Part shown: positions 6,113-7,098 of the stretch, in pieces
Position numbering within the stretch: position 1 is the first letter of the stretch
Layout: each line of letters begins with the position of its first letter
Source: Streptomyces speibonae
GTDB taxonomy: Bacteria; Actinomycetota; Actinomycetes; Streptomycetales; Streptomycetaceae
DNA length: 7,098 nt
Direction of reading: 5' to 3'
Assembly (NCBI GenBank): GCA_000715605.1
Contig: KL568529.1
Span: forward strand, 25,572-32,669
Notes under the pieces: generated by a model
Database searches by the model: none
What the model was told of the DNA's origin: nothing
Seen by the model: only the letters and a program-made list of their open reading frames with translations
Translations under genes and position numbers: made by a program

Positions 6113-6150
6113 TGTCCGGCTCGGGCGGAGCACACTCAGGCCCTGGTCCC

Positions 6151-6169
6151 GCCGAAGCGCACTGAGCCC
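6151..6169 (+). repeat. 19-base direct repeat, copy 2 (right border of the G-rich block)
   Basis: This exact copy of GCCGAAGCGCACTGAGCCC lies 333 bases downstream of copy 1. It keeps the same reading frame as the exporter and again ends a frame with Ala-Glu-Ala-His-stop. Here it is outside any gene. The two copies enclose the whole repeat array. Confidence 0.9.
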
Positions 6170-6193
6170 CACGCCCACGCCCAAGCCCACGCC
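6168..6193 (+). repeat. Short CCCACG-type tandem repeat next to the response regulator stop
   Basis: About four copies of a six-base unit (CCCACG, one copy changed to CCCAAG) lie at 6168-6193, eight bases before the stop codon of the convergent response-regulator gene. The strand bias is opposite to that of the neighbouring array: here C-runs are on the plus strand. It may be slippage-prone filler or part of the termination region. Confidence 0.6.
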
Positions 6194-6200
6194 GCCCCGG

Positions 6201-6833
6201 TCACAGCCACCCCTGGTGGCGGGCCTCGCGCAGGGCCTCCATGCGGTTGCGGGTGCGGGTCTTGCCGATCGCCGCCGAGAGGTGATTGCGGACCGTGGAC
6301 TCCGACAGGTGCAGCCGGCCCGCGATGTCGGCGACGGTCGCCCCGTCCGCCGAGGCTCGCAGCACCTCGCACTCACGGGCCGACAGCGGGCTGGGCCCCG
6401 CACTGAGCGCCGCCGCGGCCAGCGCGGGATCGACCACCGTCTCCCCGGTCAGCACCCGGCGGATCGCCGAGGCCAGCTCCTCCACCGGCCCGTCCTTGAC
6501 GAGGAAACCGGCGGCCCCCGCGTCCATGGCCCGCCGCAGATAGCCGGGCCGGCCGAACGTGGTGAGGATCAGCACCCGGCAGTCCGGCGCCTGGTCCCGC
6601 AGTTCCGCGGCGGCGTCCAGGCCGCTCATCCCGGGCAGCTCGATGTCGAGGAGGGCGACGTCGGGGCGGTGGGCGAGCGCCGCGTCCACGATCACGTCAC
6701 CGGCGGCCACCTGGGCCACCACCTCGATGTCGGGCTCCATCCCGAGCAGCAGCGCGAGCGCGCCGCGCATCATCCCCTGGTCCTCCGCGAGCAGCACCCG
6801 GACGGACTTGGCGGGCCGGTGGTCGCGGGGCAT
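6201..6833 (-). CDS. NarL/LuxR-family two-component response regulator
   Basis: A 210-residue cytoplasmic DNA-binding response regulator. The receiver domain (about 10-125) has the acidic pair E17-D18 in LLAEDQG, phosphoacceptor D63 in LLDIELPG, T91 in LILTTFG and the conserved K113 in FLVKDG, so it should be phosphorylatable. A linker (126-147) leads to the LuxR helix-turn-helix (about 148-210): PLSARECEVLRAS, then VADIAGRLHLSESTVRNHLS as recognition region. The start is taken as ATG 6833-6831 (MPRDHRPAKSVRVLLAED). In-frame GTGs at 6842 and 6893 would add 3 or 20 residues of poor conservation; the one at 6893 lies only six bases after the upstream kinase stop. The gene follows a histidine kinase on the same strand and forms a normal kinase-regulator pair. 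It is convergent to the right exporter, so control of that exporter is possible but not shown. Targets are unknown. Confidence 0.93.
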   Translation of the reverse strand: MPRDHRPAKSVRVLLAEDQGMMRGALALLLGMEPDIEVVAQVAAGDVIVDAALAHRPDVALLDIELPGMSGLDAAAELRDQAPDCRVLILTTFGRPGYLRRAMDAGAAGFLVKDGPVEELASAIRRVLTGETVVDPALAAAALSAGPSPLSARECEVLRASADGATVADIAGRLHLSESTVRNHLSAAIGKTRTRNRMEALREARHQGWL

Positions 6834-6899
6834 GTCGCTCACATCCGCAGCGTAGGGCGCGCAGGGCGGTGTGCGCCCGGTCGGGGCGGTCACGGCCGC

Positions 6900-7098
6900 T
6901 CAGACCCCGGTCTGCGCGAGTCCGGCGGACCCCCGCTCCGCCGTCCCGGCCCCCGCTCCCACGGGCTCCGCGCGCGTACCGCCGCCCCCGGCGACATCAG
7001 GGCGCTCCCCGGCATCCCCGGCATCCCTGGTCTCCACGGCGTCGGTGGCGTCCGTCGGCAGCTCCGCCCGAAGCGTGAAGCCCCGGCGCGCGCCCCCC
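6900..7098 (-). CDS. Histidine kinase, C-terminal end only, with low-complexity tail
   Basis: A frame without a start enters from the right edge and stops at TGA 6902-6900, giving 65 residues. The first part, GARRGFTLRAELP, is the last strand of an HATPase_c ATP-binding domain, as in the DesK-like kinases that pair with NarL regulators. After it comes a 51-residue tail rich in Gly, Ala, Glu, Asp and Arg, with a small DAGDAG repeat (minus strand of 7011-7030) and no hydrophobic segment. Most such kinases end within a few residues of the last strand, so the tail is an add-on, probably disordered. The stop lies 66 bases before the preferred start of the response regulator, in the same direction, so the pair is probably one operon. 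Only the C-terminus is visible; sensor and histidine-containing regions lie outside the window. Confidence 0.8.
   Translation of the reverse strand, partial: GGARRGFTLRAELPTDATDAVETRDAGDAGERPDVAGGGGTRAEPVGAGAGTAERGSAGLAQTGV

Noticed and set aside
4702..6135. 477-codon open frame on the minus strand opposite the right exporter and the array
   Set aside because: The Pro/Arg/His-rich repeats are simply the reverse of the G-rich array and the exporter gene; no family resemblance.
5833..6165. In-frame 111-residue extension of the exporter by reading through its TGA
   Set aside because: The frame is open and ends in the same Ala-Glu-Ala-His-stop, but lack of stops follows from the near absence of A, and I see no recoding signal. 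The duplicated ending is better explained by the direct repeats.
5669..6403. Proline-rich minus-strand protein encoded by the array
   Set aside because: The frame overlaps the response regulator out of frame and consists of translated C-rich repeat; there is no ribosome site.
6834..6893. Longer response regulator starting at GTG 6893
   Set aside because: The extra 20 residues do not resemble receiver-domain N-termini and the closer ATG fits family length. Not fully excluded, because the GTG lies six bases after the kinase stop.

Overview
The window looks like chromosomal DNA from a Streptomyces-type actinomycete. It is very GC-rich, codons end almost always in G or C, several genes start with GTG, and the protein set is typical of that group. 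The first 46 bases are not genomic: they are a Nextera/454 library adaptor carrying the Tn5 mosaic end, so base 47 is the first biological base and the left gene is cut by a contig or read end. The right edge also cuts a gene.

Left part (47-2382), all on the minus strand. A GTG-started four-helix membrane protein of unknown function lacks its 3' end. It has its own ribosome-binding site and a candidate promoter. Next comes a two-gene unit, read right to left: a class I SAM-dependent methyltransferase (Methyltransf_24 type), then, 22 bases later, a membrane-anchored zinc N-acetylmuramoyl-L-alanine amidase (Amidase_3). A perfect 18-base palindrome directly after the amidase stop probably ends this transcript.

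Centre (2473-5832). Two different 14-helix major facilitator (DHA2-type) exporters are transcribed divergently from a 193-base intergenic region. The left one carries an extra C-terminal beta-sandwich domain of the carboxypeptidase-regulatory type. Its promoter region holds a perfect 7-8-7 inverted repeat that looks like a repressor operator. A second, imperfect inverted repeat lies just before the start of the right exporter. No repressor gene is in the window.

Right part (5833-7098). Between the right exporter and a convergent two-component system lies a non-coding block of 368 bases. It contains a G-rich tandem repeat of about 28 bases with a 113-base higher-order period, and a run of 222 bases without a single A on the plus strand. 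The block is flanked by exact 19-base direct repeats, one copy of which is the last four codons and stop of the exporter. It can form G-quadruplexes in the exporter transcript and gives a C-rich, U-free transcript from the other strand. The two-component pair follows on the minus strand: a NarL/LuxR-type response regulator and the C-terminal end of its histidine kinase, which has an unusual low-complexity tail.

Most of the window is ordinary actinomycete chromosome. The repeat block with its flanking direct repeats is the part least explained by known gene content; the exporter with the fused beta domain and the orphan operators come next.
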